Assembly (NCBI GenBank): GCA_963720375.1
Contig: CAVRFM010000001.1
Span: 1-63,863 of the forward strand
Direction of reading: 5' to 3'
Length of the DNA: 63,863 nt
DNA from: JAPLHP01 sp963720375
GTDB lineage: Bacteria > Chloroflexota > Dehalococcoidia > UBA2247 > RBG-13-53-26
The position numbers were made by a program, and so were the translations under genes. How positions within the stretch are numbered: position 1 is the first letter of the stretch; each line of letters starts with the position of its first letter. This document shows, in pieces, positions 1-9,788 of the stretch. The notes beneath the pieces are model-generated. The model was not told the DNA's origin. It saw nothing but the letters and a program-made list of their open reading frames with translations, and ran no database searches.

Positions 1-47
1 GGCTTGGAGTTATGTAAAGCGTTGAGCGGAGTGTTAAGCAGTGGAGC

Positions 48-122
48 TGGTAGCAGCGGCTGGGATTGAACCAGCGACCAAGGGCTTATGAGTCCCCTGC
101 TCTACCACTGAGCTACGCTGCC
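48..122 (-). tRNA. tRNA-Met (anticodon CAT)
   Basis: Read on the minus strand the segment folds as a complete cloverleaf. It has a 7-bp acceptor stem (GGCAGCG with CGCTGCT, the first pair being G-U), a D arm GCTC/GAGC, the anticodon loop CTCATAA with anticodon CAT, a T arm around GGTTCAATCC, discriminator A and an encoded CCA end. The 1-72 pair is G-U rather than the C-A mismatch typical of bacterial initiators, so this is an elongator-type tRNA. A CAT anticodon could also belong to a lysidine-modified tRNA-Ile; the sequence alone does not settle that. Base pair 31-39 is A-G, a slight irregularity. Confidence 0.93.
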
Positions 123-216
123 ACAGAGAGAAAGCCTAACACAAGCAAATATTAGGTGTCAAACACGAGGACTTCATCGACCGAGAACAAACCTGTATAG
201 TAAAATGAAGGCTAAG

Positions 217-2115
217 ATGTATGACGTAATCGTTGTCGGGGCCGGGCATGCTGGCTGCGAAGCTGCTTTGGCAGCAGCTCGCATGGGCTGCAGGACCCTC
301 TTGCTCACTATGAATCTGGATAATGTGGCGCTAATGCCATGTAACCCTTCCGTTGGAGGGCCAGCCAAGGGCCATGTAGTACGCGAGATCGATGCTCTGG
401 GTGGCGAGATGGGGAAAACCACAGACAGGACGTTCATCCAGATAAGAATGCTGAATACGGGGAAGGGACCTGCCGTTCAAGCTCCAAGGGCTCAGGTTGA
501 TAAAAGGCTCTACAGCCTGCTTATGAAGCACACTTTGGAGCATCAGCAGAACCTCGATCTGAAACAAGCGCTGGTTGAAGAGATTGGAACAACGAGTGAT
601 GGAAACAAGGAATGTCATCTCCCCGGCCTGTGGGTGAAGACTAATCTGGGACAGGTCTACGAAGGGAAAACGGTGGTACTGACTACCGGCACCTTCTTAG
701 CAGGGCGGATTGTCATTGGGGATACCACCTACCAGGCAGGAAGGGCAGGGGAGTTTGCTGCCAATGGGCTGTCCCAGAGTCTGCGAAATATGGGCTTTAC
801 CTTAGGACGGCTTAAGACCGGCACCCCGCCTCGTGTCGATGCCAGAACCATCGATTTCAGCAAGACCATACTTCAGCCAGGCAGCAAAGTTCCCATCTAC
901 TTCAGTTTCAGCAGCGACAGGACAGATAATGCCCATTTCCCGGCACCCAACCCTGTCTACCCCAGGGGCGAGATCACTCCATGGCGACCTCAATTGCCCT
1001 GCTACCTTGTCTATACCAGCCCCAAAACCCACGAAATCATTCGATCCAATCTACACCGTGCGCCCCTGTTTACCGGCGTAATCAAAGGTATCGGCCCGCG
1101 GTATTGTCCCTCCATAGAGGACAAGATTGTTAAATTCGCCCATAAAGACGCACACCCCCTCTTCCTGGAACCCGAAGGCTGGGAAACCGGCGAGGTCTAT
1201 GTTCAAGGTGCCAATACCAGCTTGCCTGAAGATGTACAGTTGGCACTGCTTCGCTCCATCCCAGCCATGGAGAGCGTAGAAATGGTAAGAGTAGGTTATG
1301 CCATTGAGTACGACTATGTGCCCACATCTCAGACCGGAGCCACTCTGGAATCCAAGCTTATTCCCGGTCTGTTCTTCGCCGGTCAAATCAATGGCACTAC
1401 CGGTTATGAGGAAGCAGCGGGGCAGGGATTGATTGCAGGTATCAACGCAGCCAATGCGGTCAAGAAGAAACCGCCCTTGATTCTGCGGCGGGATCAGGCA
1501 TATATCGGAGTGATGATCGATGACCTTGTAACCCATGAAGTTATGGAGCCATATCGTTTGCTCACCTCCAGAGCAGAATACCGCCTCTTACTACGTCAGG
1601 ACAATGCCGATCTGCGACTGATGTCCATCGGCTACGAATCAGGTCTTGTTAGCAAAGCTCAATTCGAGGCAGTGGAAGCCAAGAGGGAGGCTATCGCCAG
1701 GGAGATAAAACGACTGGAAACAACACACTTTAGTCTCTCAAAGGAAGCCCACAGTATCAGTCTTGCAGCATTTCTCCGCCGTCCTCAGGTTAGCTACGAA
1801 ACCCTGCTTTCCATCGGCCTGGGATCAACTGACCTGAGCCCAGATGTTATGGAACAAGTAGAGATCATGATCAAGTATCAGGGTTACATCGAGAAGCAGG
1901 GCAAGGAGGTAGAGCGAATCCGACGCCTGGAAGAACGGCGTATCCCGCCTGACATCGATTACGGATGTCTCGCCGGTCTACGCTTTGAAGCATGCCAAAA
2001 GCTTAATAAACTTCGCCCGGCGACACTGGGTCAAGCCTCCCGCATAGACGGTGTCACACCAGCAGACATATCTGTTCTGCTAGTTCACATGGAAAGAGCA
2101 AGAAGAGGATCGTGA
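217..2115 (+). CDS. mnmG: MnmG (GidA), tRNA uridine-5-carboxymethylaminomethyl synthesis enzyme
   Basis: FAD-dependent MnmG works with the GTPase MnmE to install the carboxymethylaminomethyl group on wobble uridine 34 of several tRNAs. The N-terminus carries the Rossmann FAD motif GAGHAGCEAA, followed by the family signature region MPCNPSVGGPAKGH. A second family block, AGQINGTTGYEEAAGQG, lies about two thirds along, and the C-terminal tRNA/MnmE-binding helical domain is complete. The length of about 632 residues is normal for the family. An in-frame ATG at 205 also exists; I prefer 217 because GAAGG (207-211) sits five bases before it. The stop overlaps the GTG start of the next gene, so it is the first gene of an mnmG-amidohydrolase-folC operon. 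Confidence 0.96.
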   Translation: MYDVIVVGAGHAGCEAALAAARMGCRTLLLTMNLDNVALMPCNPSVGGPAKGHVVREIDALGGEMGKTTDRTFIQIRMLNTGKGPAVQAPRAQVDKRLYSLLMKHTLEHQQNLDLKQALVEEIGTTSDGNKECHLPGLWVKTNLGQVYEGKTVVLTTGTFLAGRIVIGDTTYQAGRAGEFAANGLSQSLRNMGFTLGRLKTGTPPRVDARTIDFSKTILQPGSKVPIYFSFSSDRTDNAHFPAPNPVYPRGEITPWRPQLPCYLVYTSPKTHEIIRSNLHRAPLFTGVIKGIGPRYCPSIEDKIVKFAHKDAHPLFLEPEGWETGEVYVQGANTSLPEDVQLALLRSIPAMESVEMVRVGYAIEYDYVPTSQTGATLESKLIPGLFFAGQINGTTGYEEAAGQGLIAGINAANAVKKKPPLILRRDQAYIGVMIDDLVTHEVMEPYRLLTSRAEYRLLLRQDNADLRLMSIGYESGLVSKAQFEAVEAKREAIAREIKRLETTHFSLSKEAHSISLAAFLRRPQVSYETLLSIGLGSTDLSPDVMEQVEIMIKYQGYIEKQGKEVERIRRLEERRIPPDIDYGCLAGLRFEACQKLNKLRPATLGQASRIDGVTPADISVLLVHMERARRGS

Positions 2116-3674
2116 ATTCAGCGGCAGATCTCATCCTGTACAATGCCAATGTGATAACCCTGGACCGAACAAAGCCCAGGGCGACTGCGGTAGCGGTTAA
2201 AGGCAGTCGAATCATAGATGTTGGCACAGACGAAGATGCCAGATCCCATAAGGGGACAAGGACCGAGATCATAGACTGCCACGGTAGGACAGTTCTTCCG
2301 GGATTCAACGATGCTCATTGCCACCCCCTTGCCCTGGCTGCCAGCTTGTTGAGTGTCGACTGCAGACCTTCCTCGGTAAGAAGCATCAGTGACATTCAGA
2401 CCCAAATCCATCACCGGGCAAAACAGACCCCCACTGGCAGGTGGATCAGGGCAACCGGCTACAACGAGTTCTATCTGGCCGAAAAGCGGCATCCAAATCG
2501 TTGGGACCTCGATAAGGCAGCACCTGATCACCCTGTGAAGTTATCCCACCGCTCCGGCCATGCTTGCGTACTCAACAGCCTGGCTCTCAAGTTACTGCAA
2601 ATCTCCAAAGAAACCTCCGAACCACAGGGTGGCATAATCGAAAGAGCCCTGGAGACCGGCGAACCAAACGGGCTGCTGTTTGAGATGAATCCCTACATCG
2701 AAAAGTTAATGCCCTCCTTGTCGGAGGAAGAACTGGAAGACGGGATCAAGCTCGCCAATGAAGAGTTTCTCTCCCACGGCATTACATCTGTGCAGGATGC
2801 CACCTGGAGTGACAGCATGAGACGATGGCAAATCCTGCACCGCTCCAAGGAGCAGCAAAAACTGATGCCACGCGTGTCAATGATGATAGGTATGGATGAA
2901 GTTGAGGAATTCGAGGAAGGAAACGTATGCCACCAGAGAAGCCTGGACAGCAGTTTGCACCTGGGAGGGGTGAAGATTGTCCTTCATACCGCTACCGGAG
3001 CCTTGAATCCACCTCAAGAGGAGCTAAATCAACTGGTACACAAGGCGCACAATCTCGGATATCAAATAGCCTTCCATGCTGATGAAGAAAAGACGGTGGA
3101 AGCAGCAATCAATGCTTTGGAAGGCGTTCTATCCCAAACCCCGAGAGCCGACCACCGACACCGCCTGGAGCATTGCTCCGTATGCCCTCCACACCTGATG
3201 CGACGGTTGAAAAAGGTCAAAGCTCTCGTGGTTACCCAACCTTCCTTCATTTACTACAGTGGAGAGCGGTATTTGGCAACAGTGCCACCGGATGATTTGA
3301 CTTGGCTTTACCCCATTGGCTCACTCCTTTCCAACGGTTTGAGAGTGGCTGCCGGTTCAGATACACCGGTAGTACCCCTGAACCCTCTGGTGGGCATCTA
3401 TGCCGCTGTCACCAGAACCGCCGAGACAGGCCAATGTCTAATACCCCGAGAGCGCATCTCCTGTATGGAAGCATTGAAGTTATACACCATAGATGCAGCC
3501 TATGCTTCCTTCGAAGAGAACATTAAGGGCTCAGTCTCCGCGGATAAGCTTGCTGATCTGGTAGTTCTGAGCGAAGACCCCACCAGAGTACCACCAGAAG
3601 AGATAAAAGATATAGCGGCAGCTATGACCATTGTTGATGGGAAGGTTGTATGGCAGAGACAGGCCGATGAATAA
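2112..3674 (+). CDS. Amidohydrolase of the YtcJ-like (amidohydrolase 3) family
   Basis: This is a metal-dependent amidohydrolase of about 520 residues. The N-terminal beta-sandwich is followed by the metal-binding HxH motif in the block NDAHCHPLA (near residues 69-77). Later histidines are seen in FHADEE and HRLEHCSV, and the final metal aspartate lies in AGSDTPVVPLNP. The C-terminus returns to the beta-sandwich with the typical ADLVVLSEDP segment. The family hydrolyses amide or imine bonds, and the substrate cannot be read from sequence. The start is GTG and overlaps the mnmG stop by four bases, pointing to translational coupling. The function is unrelated to mnmG or folC by known pathways, so the operon is probably a convenience grouping. 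Confidence 0.88.
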   Translation: MNSAADLILYNANVITLDRTKPRATAVAVKGSRIIDVGTDEDARSHKGTRTEIIDCHGRTVLPGFNDAHCHPLALAASLLSVDCRPSSVRSISDIQTQIHHRAKQTPTGRWIRATGYNEFYLAEKRHPNRWDLDKAAPDHPVKLSHRSGHACVLNSLALKLLQISKETSEPQGGIIERALETGEPNGLLFEMNPYIEKLMPSLSEEELEDGIKLANEEFLSHGITSVQDATWSDSMRRWQILHRSKEQQKLMPRVSMMIGMDEVEEFEEGNVCHQRSLDSSLHLGGVKIVLHTATGALNPPQEELNQLVHKAHNLGYQIAFHADEEKTVEAAINALEGVLSQTPRADHRHRLEHCSVCPPHLMRRLKKVKALVVTQPSFIYYSGERYLATVPPDDLTWLYPIGSLLSNGLRVAAGSDTPVVPLNPLVGIYAAVTRTAETGQCLIPRERISCMEALKLYTIDAAYASFEENIKGSVSADKLADLVVLSEDPTRVPPEEIKDIAAAMTIVDGKVVWQRQADE

Positions 3675-4998
3675 TGACAGTTACCAGGCTGCGCTGGACT
3701 ATGTTCTCAGCTTCGCAGACTACGAAAGGGCCTCCCGCTCAGCAGTGGTCTTTGACTTGTCACGTATAGAGGCTCTGCTGAGAATCCTGGGGGAACCCCA
3801 CCTGGCAGCGAAGTCAGTCCACATAGCTGGAACTAAGGGAAAAGGGAGCACCTCGGCCATGATCGCCAGCGTTCTGACAGCATCCGGCTACACAACAGGG
3901 CTCTATACCTCACCCCATCTCCATACAATCAGAGAAAGGATACAGGTTGACGGCAAACCTATTGAAGAAAATGAATTCGCCAACCTGGTCGAGAAGTTGA
4001 AGCCTGAGGTTGAAGCTCTGAATCGCTTAGATGGTCTTGGAGAATTGACCACCTTCGAAATACTGACCACCCTGGCTTTTGCTTATTTCAAAGAGAAAAA
4101 GGTGGATTTTCAGGTGATGGAGACCGGCCTCGGGGGTCGCCTTGATGCTACTAACGTTGTAATGCCAGAGGTATGCGCCATCACCTCCATAAGCTTCGAC
4201 CACACTGAGATACTGGGAAACACTATCGCCAAGATAGCCGCAGAGAAGGCTGGCATTATCAAACCCGGAAGCGTCGTAGTTTGTGCCCCCCAGCTCCCAG
4301 AGGCATCAACAGTGATAGAAAAGACCTGCCATGAAAAAGGTGCCGGCCTGATCAGGGTAGGGCAAGAAATCAGATGGCAGAGAAAAGAGAGTAGCCATTC
4401 GGGTCAATCATTCCGACTAGAGGGAATGAGAGATAACTATGATCTCACCATTCCACTGCTTGGAGAGCACCAGTTGGATAATGCCGCTGTTGCTGTAGCT
4501 TCCTTGGAGGTGCTGGCTGGGTTGGGAGCAAGGATCTCCCCCGCTGGCATAGCGGCCGGACTATCACGGGTCTCCTGGCCAGGACGGCTCCAGATTCTAC
4601 AGTATAGTCCCCTGTTTGTTGTTGACAGTGCTCATAACACCGATTCAGTGATGAAGCTCAGGAAGGCACTGAAACAGTATTTTCAATTCGATGATGTAGT
4701 TCTTATCATCGGCACCTCTCAGGACAAGGACATCGCTGGTATGGCTGCTGAGCTTTCATACCTATCCCACAATATCATCGTCACCCGTTCACGCAATCCT
4801 CGCGCCGCAGCCACTTCTGCGCTTGTGGCCGTATTTTCAGAGCGGGGATTAACACCTCAGGTAACAGAGAATGTGGCTTCAGCAGTAGACCTGGCGTTAG
4901 CCAAAGCCACGCCAAGAGACCTTGTCTGTGCTACCGGATCACTCTTCGTAGTAGCTGAGGTGATTGAATACGCAAAGGGGCTAAGTCACACACAATAG
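3667..4998 (+). CDS. folC: Bifunctional folylpolyglutamate synthase / dihydrofolate synthase
   Basis: FolC adds glutamate to dihydropteroate and to folates, an ATP-dependent Mur-ligase-type reaction in the cytosol. The N-terminal P-loop AGTKGKGSTSAM is followed by the family marker LYTSPHL, and the region ETGLGGRLDATN forms the second substrate/nucleotide site. The central block ITSISFDHTEILG and the C-terminal DSAHNTDS motif match the Mur-ligase fold. About 443 residues is the usual length. The ATG at 3667 overlaps the end of the amidohydrolase gene by eight bases; a longer reading from 3631 is possible, but the extra residues do not resemble family N-termini. It is the last gene of the operon. 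Confidence 0.94.
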   Translation: MNNDSYQAALDYVLSFADYERASRSAVVFDLSRIEALLRILGEPHLAAKSVHIAGTKGKGSTSAMIASVLTASGYTTGLYTSPHLHTIRERIQVDGKPIEENEFANLVEKLKPEVEALNRLDGLGELTTFEILTTLAFAYFKEKKVDFQVMETGLGGRLDATNVVMPEVCAITSISFDHTEILGNTIAKIAAEKAGIIKPGSVVVCAPQLPEASTVIEKTCHEKGAGLIRVGQEIRWQRKESSHSGQSFRLEGMRDNYDLTIPLLGEHQLDNAAVAVASLEVLAGLGARISPAGIAAGLSRVSWPGRLQILQYSPLFVVDSAHNTDSVMKLRKALKQYFQFDDVVLIIGTSQDKDIAGMAAELSYLSHNIIVTRSRNPRAAATSALVAVFSERGLTPQVTENVASAVDLALAKATPRDLVCATGSLFVVAEVIEYAKGLSHTQ

Positions 4999-5038
4999 CT
5001 AGCCCTTAGTGGGCCAGCGCTAACAACACAAGAACCTA

Positions 5039-5353
5039 TCATCCGCCGAGTTGCGGCGAGAGGGCCTCTTCCGGCAACATCTCACCCAGGATCCTCTGTA
5101 AAGCCATGCTGTGGCTGCACAGCCCTTGGGTAGAAAAGAAATTGCAGGAGCAATTCCATTTCCCCTCTTTGTAGGTGAGGATATAGCTATCATTGTCTCC
5201 GCGGAAATTTACCCTGAACTCGGTGAAGGCAATTCGGTCTTTCTCCTGAGCGTAGCGCTTCGCTTTTTCAATTTTGCCGATGAGGCTGGATTGCATAGCA
5301 CTCCTTGTAGTATTTGCCTGAATTCTAACTCTTTGCACCGACTTGGTCAACAA
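5039..5353 (-). CDS. Small SWIM-type zinc-finger protein
   Basis: This is a 104-residue basic protein with a single SWIM zinc-finger. The motif is C-x-C followed by C-x-H, seen as CSCNFFSTQGLCSH near residues 69-82. SWIM domains bind zinc and mediate DNA or protein contacts, often next to SNF2 helicases or in stand-alone form. The rest of the chain (the segment RIAFTEFRVNFRGDNDSYIL) resembles the small beta-sheet lead-in common before SWIM motifs. It stands alone between folC on the other strand and a long palindrome at 5435-5468. The exact role is unknown. Confidence 0.75.
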   Translation of the reverse strand: MLTKSVQRVRIQANTTRSAMQSSLIGKIEKAKRYAQEKDRIAFTEFRVNFRGDNDSYILTYKEGKWNCSCNFFSTQGLCSHSMALQRILGEMLPEEALSPQLGG

Positions 5354-5434
5354 TTCGCAATTGCCTATGTGGCGGCAGACAAATGACCAAAGTTAATCTT
5401 GCTGAAGACAGGAAGAAGAGAGGTAATACACCCA

Positions 5435-5468
5435 TCTGGAGGATAACCTAACTAGGTTATCCTCCAGA
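5435..5468. repeat. Perfect 16-bp inverted repeat (hairpin)
   Basis: The arms TCTGGAGGATAACCTA and TAGGTTATCCTCCAGA are perfectly complementary with only two bases between them. The element lies between the pilC stop (5553, minus strand) and the SWIM gene start (5353, minus strand). It could end pilB-pilC transcription or bind a dimeric regulator of the SWIM gene. No clear T-run follows it on either strand, so a classical rho-independent terminator is not certain. Confidence 0.6.
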
Positions 5469-5552
5469 AAGAAACCTAAAACGCACATGTCCAGAGGTTA
5501 GCTTCGAACCCCTTAACAACTCTAAACATGAATTCAGTTAAACTGCACCTTA

Positions 5553-6764
5553 CTAGCCGCCAACGGCACCCATGATACCATACATCGTAGAAACAAGTGC
5601 GACAGCAATAAAGGCCACCATGGCTCCCATGATCAGGGTGGTAGCCGGTGTGATCATTGCAGTCATCGCGCTGATGCGTTCAGTGGCCTCCATATCGTAG
5701 CTCACTCCCACTGTATCCATAGTATTATCCAGATTACCTGTACTCTCACCCACCGACGCCATCTGTACCATCAATGGAAGGAAAACCGGCCTCTGCGACA
5801 TGGGACGGGCCAAACCCTGGCCTTGAAGCATTTCCTGTCTAACCTCGGTTAAGGCCCGAACAACGACTCTGTTTGTGGCGCTGTTAGCAGCCAAGGTAAT
5901 TACTTCCGGCAGGGGCACTCCAGCACGAAACAGGGTGGCTATGGTGTGCGCACAACGCGAAAGCTCACTCAAAATGATAATACGTCCGAACAAAGGTAGC
6001 CGAAGCATGATTTTGTCACGTTGATACTTCCCATCCTCTGATCTGGTAAGAATGAAAACAAGTACTATCAAACCAAGGAGCATAAGCAACATATATCCAC
6101 CCCAGTGCGAAAGGAAGCGCGTTATAGACAGCAGGATTCTGGTTATTAATGGCAAAGGCACAGAGAGTGAACTGTACAGAGTCTGAAACGAGGGCACCAC
6201 AAATGTGACCAGGACAGCAACCACCCCGATCGCCAGCACCAGAATTATGATGGGGTAGATGAAGGCACCACGCACCTTTTTCGCCGCATCACTGTTCTTC
6301 TCAATATGATCAGCCATCTGGCGCAATGCCCTTTCCAGGTAGCCTGTCTCCTCAGCAACGGCGATGGTACGGCAATAAAGTGGTGAGAAGGCTGTGGGAT
6401 GCTTGGCCATGGCCTGAGACGGCTTCATCCCGTTACGGATATCCTTAGCTATGTCGCCCACGGCCTTCTTGAGGGCATTATTGGTGATCTGTGACTCCAA
6501 CAAGTCAAGAGAGGCAGCAATATCAAAGCCTGAATCTATCAGTAAGGCAAGTTGCCGAGAGAACATTATCACTTCTCGCGGGCTTATCTTGTAGAATGCC
6601 GACTTGATCTTCTGTACTTCAAGAAATGGCTTGGACTCTTTCAAACTCAGTATCTTCAGCCCACCATAACTAAGCAAATCCAGGGCTACCGCTTCGCTCG
6701 GCGCATCGACTTTGCCCTTCACCAGTTCCTTTTGTTGGTTGTAAGCTACATAACGAAAATCCAT
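5553..6764 (-). CDS. pilC: Type IV pilus / type II secretion inner-membrane protein PilC (GspF family)
   Basis: PilC is the inner-membrane platform protein that couples the assembly ATPase to pilin polymerisation. This 403-residue protein has the expected two T2SSF domains (about residues 70-190 and 270-390). Three hydrophobic segments are visible: after the first domain (IIILVLAIGVVAVLVTF), in the middle (YMLLMLLGLIVLVFIL) and at the C-terminus (LIMGAMVAFIAVALV). The conserved start FRYVAYNQQKELVKG and the block SRQLALLIDSG are typical. The start is preceded by GGAGG on the minus strand. It lies 122 bases downstream of pilB in the same direction, so the two are probably co-transcribed. No pilin or pilM/N/O genes are in the window. 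Confidence 0.92.
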   Translation of the reverse strand: MDFRYVAYNQQKELVKGKVDAPSEAVALDLLSYGGLKILSLKESKPFLEVQKIKSAFYKISPREVIMFSRQLALLIDSGFDIAASLDLLESQITNNALKKAVGDIAKDIRNGMKPSQAMAKHPTAFSPLYCRTIAVAEETGYLERALRQMADHIEKNSDAAKKVRGAFIYPIIILVLAIGVVAVLVTFVVPSFQTLYSSLSVPLPLITRILLSITRFLSHWGGYMLLMLLGLIVLVFILTRSEDGKYQRDKIMLRLPLFGRIIILSELSRCAHTIATLFRAGVPLPEVITLAANSATNRVVVRALTEVRQEMLQGQGLARPMSQRPVFLPLMVQMASVGESTGNLDNTMDTVGVSYDMEATERISAMTAMITPATTLIMGAMVAFIAVALVSTMYGIMGAVGG

Positions 6765-6886
6765 CTGGTCCTCCTCAGCATAGCTCAGTATGTTGAGCCA
6801 TTGCCCTGCTCATTCACTAACAATTTGCCTTGCCGCTTTCCCATAATATCTCAAGCAAGCATAAACTCTCGACACGAGACCACCCG

Positions 6887-9571
6887 TTACTCCATGGAAT
6901 ATGCATTGCGCAAAACCTCAGAAACAGTCGTTCTTCCCTCTTTTACCTTGATCATCCCATCTTTAAACAGAGTCGTCATCCCCTCTTGGATCGCCTGCTC
7001 TTTAACTTCGGACGTAGGGGCTCCCTTAAGTATCATGGCCCTCAATGTATCACTCATTATCAGTACTTCATAAAGCCCCAGTCTTCCCCGATAGCCAGAA
7101 TAAGAACAGAGATCACACCCGCTACCCGAAAGGAAACTCTCCAGCTCCTCACCAGTAGCACTATGGTAAGCCGCCTGCTCTGCCGGAGAAGCCTTGACCT
7201 CGGTGGCACAGTTGAGGCAAATACGCCGCGCCATGCGTTGGGCAACTGTACCAGTAATCACCGAGGCAACCATAAACGGCTCCACACCCAGGTCGAGTAG
7301 GCGATAGACAACACCTACCGCATCATTCGCATGGATAGAAGATAGAACCAGATGCCCTGTTAGGGCAGATTTGACTGCAATGGTCGCAGTCTCTGCGTCA
7401 CGAATCTCGCCCACCAGTATGATATCAGGGTCAAGACGCATCATAGAACGCAAGGCACTGGCAAAGGTGAGCCCTGCCTTTGGATTGACCTGGATTTGTT
7501 TAATATTTTCAAAGCGGTACTCTACCGGATCTTCAACAGTGATGATATTCCGCGTTACCTTGTCCAGCGTATTAACTGAAGCATAAAGCGTAGTAGTTTT
7601 GCCTGACCCTGTAGGCCCACTGATCAGGATCATACCAAAGGGAACTTCCAGCATCTTCTCGTACTTCTTCAGAGCTTCAGGTGAAAAACCCAGTTGAGGT
7701 AAATCCATAACAGCTACAGACTTATCCAGAAGGCGCATTACAACAGTCTCGCCATGAACAGTGGGGCTGGTAGCCACACGGACATCTATCGACTTGTCTT
7801 TCACCTCTATAGAGAATTGCCCATCCTGCGGGCGGAGGTGATCAGCAATATTCAAATCAGACATCACTTTCACCCGGGAAGTCAGTGATGGATGTATCTT
7901 AATGGGCAGTGACATCACCTCGTGAAGAACTCCGTCAATGCGATAGCGAATGCGTAACCGTTTCTCTTCCGGTTCAATGTGTATATCTGACGCCCTGGCC
8001 TTGACCGCCTCTTCCACAATAAGATTCAGAGCGGCAGCCACAGGAGCATTAGCAGTAGCCGCTACCAGATCCACATTACCGCCGGCAGCATCAGCACCGG
8101 TATCAATACGAGATATCTGCTCTGCAATCTGGCCAAATCCCTTGTAATTGAAGTCAATAGCTTCCTGGATTTCCTTCTTGTCAGCAGCAACAGCCTTTAT
8201 CCTCATTTTGCTCTGGTGTTCCAGAATCTGGATGGTCATCATATCACTGGGATTAACCATCGCTACTTCCAGGATGTTGTCGGCGATGTTGAGTGGTATG
8301 ACCGTGAATTTTCTGGCAGTGCTTTCAGGAATTAGCCTCAGGGCTTCCGGACGGGCCGCCTTGCGGAGTCTTACCTTTGGCTTCTCTACCACCTCTTCAA
8401 CCACCGGCTTTGGTGGTTCTGGTACCACTTTCTTGGCCTGTACGTCTGACACTGGCCGCTTCTTAACCACTGGTTTCAATGGTTTCAGTGGTCTCAGTTG
8501 CTCTGACACTACTGTCGGCCCGGCCTGCGCCTTTGCCTCTGCTACAGGCTTCTCGACTACCGTCTCTTCAACCTCTGGTTTCGAAAGCTCCTGCGCCACC
8601 ACAGGCTTCTCAACTACCGCCCCTGCCTCCATAACCATTGCTTCTTCAACTGCCGGTTCCGCCCCCAGCACTTCCTCAGGAGCTGTTGCATTTCCCCTCA
8701 CCGATACTGACTTTTTCTTTTCGCCCACTGTCTCTGGCTTCTTCTGCGATACCAAGAGCTGATCAATAACACTCCTCATAGTGAAGCCCTTGGGTGACTG
8801 CGTCGCTTTTGCCAGAGTCTCAGCCGACTCAGCCTGCTTATCCAGACCAACTACTTGTATCCCATGCTGTTCCACAAACTCTCTGGCTGCAGCAGTGAGT
8901 TTTCCCGAAACCAGGAGAGCCTTTTCCTTAATGCCGGCGTCACTGCACTTAACATCAAACAAGGATACCTGCCCTAAATCCACGCCATCACCAACGACAT
9001 AGTCAATACCCAGTCTGGAGGTTAAGAAACCATCATCCAAAGAAGCTAGGACATCAAACACGTATTGTGTACCTGAGCTGCCAACAAGCTTAGCGCCTTC
9101 CTCCACCTGATAACCAAAAAGTCTCATGGCTTCAGCCAGCTCCGACTTTCCCATAAATCTGGATGGCAAGTCCACTGGCGCTTGCTGGGTCAAGGGCGGC
9201 CGGGCTAGAAACGCTTCCATCATTTGACGGTCGAAAACTTTCACCCCATCCTTTTGCGCAAACTGAGCGGCCACAACGCTGAGACGGGGGATAGCAATGA
9301 TAGCCCGGTATTCTATGCTGCAGTCAGAACACTTGTCCTCAAAAGCAAAGAGCTTCTGCAGGCTGACTTCTGGATCCTCGGCATTAGTAATGACATCTAT
9401 AGCAACCGTATAGGTTAGGAAGCCATATGTTCGATTTACAAAATAATCAAATGTGCGCCCAATGCCAGACTTGCCTTCAGTCGTGAAATCCTCTGTTATC
9501 ACGTACCCCTGAGACTTCAAGCGTTCGATAAAACGATCAGCAACCTGATCCATTTGTTTCTGGGTCAGCAA
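6887..9571 (-). CDS. pilB: Type IV pilus assembly ATPase PilB/GspE with unusual N-terminal domains
   Basis: The C-terminal half (about residues 395-894) is a standard PilB. It has an MshEN-type N2 domain starting near ALRLIPESTARKF and the block ASDIHIEPEEKRLRIRYRIDG. The Walker A GPTGSGKTTT lies at about 652-661, an Asp box/Walker B region contains DPDIILVGEIRD, and a CxxC pair (CLNC and CDLC) forms the usual zinc site. It powers pilus extension. The first 250 residues are unusual: two successive segments look like small restriction-endonuclease-like folds (VSLFDVKCSD, FDVLASLDDGFL), followed by a Pro/Val/Glu-rich linker of about 120 residues. The total of 894 residues is far longer than the usual 560-580. 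The nuclease-fold reading is inference; classical catalytic residues are not clear. Confidence 0.88.
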   Translation of the reverse strand: MLTQKQMDQVADRFIERLKSQGYVITEDFTTEGKSGIGRTFDYFVNRTYGFLTYTVAIDVITNAEDPEVSLQKLFAFEDKCSDCSIEYRAIIAIPRLSVVAAQFAQKDGVKVFDRQMMEAFLARPPLTQQAPVDLPSRFMGKSELAEAMRLFGYQVEEGAKLVGSSGTQYVFDVLASLDDGFLTSRLGIDYVVGDGVDLGQVSLFDVKCSDAGIKEKALLVSGKLTAAAREFVEQHGIQVVGLDKQAESAETLAKATQSPKGFTMRSVIDQLLVSQKKPETVGEKKKSVSVRGNATAPEEVLGAEPAVEEAMVMEAGAVVEKPVVAQELSKPEVEETVVEKPVAEAKAQAGPTVVSEQLRPLKPLKPVVKKRPVSDVQAKKVVPEPPKPVVEEVVEKPKVRLRKAARPEALRLIPESTARKFTVIPLNIADNILEVAMVNPSDMMTIQILEHQSKMRIKAVAADKKEIQEAIDFNYKGFGQIAEQISRIDTGADAAGGNVDLVAATANAPVAAALNLIVEEAVKARASDIHIEPEEKRLRIRYRIDGVLHEVMSLPIKIHPSLTSRVKVMSDLNIADHLRPQDGQFSIEVKDKSIDVRVATSPTVHGETVVMRLLDKSVAVMDLPQLGFSPEALKKYEKMLEVPFGMILISGPTGSGKTTTLYASVNTLDKVTRNIITVEDPVEYRFENIKQIQVNPKAGLTFASALRSMMRLDPDIILVGEIRDAETATIAVKSALTGHLVLSSIHANDAVGVVYRLLDLGVEPFMVASVITGTVAQRMARRICLNCATEVKASPAEQAAYHSATGEELESFLSGSGCDLCSYSGYRGRLGLYEVLIMSDTLRAMILKGAPTSEVKEQAIQEGMTTLFKDGMIKVKEGRTTVSEVLRNAYSME

Positions 9572-9788
9572 GTCTGCTTACTCCTGTCTTATAACTTATG
9601 ATCTGATAGGTGCAAAAAGTACACCGACGCTAGACATATGCTAAACTCTAATGAAGCACGCTGTCAAGAACAGACTGAGCTTGGATCAAGCGTGGCAGAG
9701 AAATTGTGAGAAAAATGATAGTTGCCTTTATTAGGCATATTCTCCGAATCAAGCCCTACGGTAGCCTGGCTAAACATAAAGCCATGGG

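Noticed and set aside
196..201. TATAGT as -10 element of mnmG
   Set aside because: It would start transcription at or after the start codon; probably coincidence.
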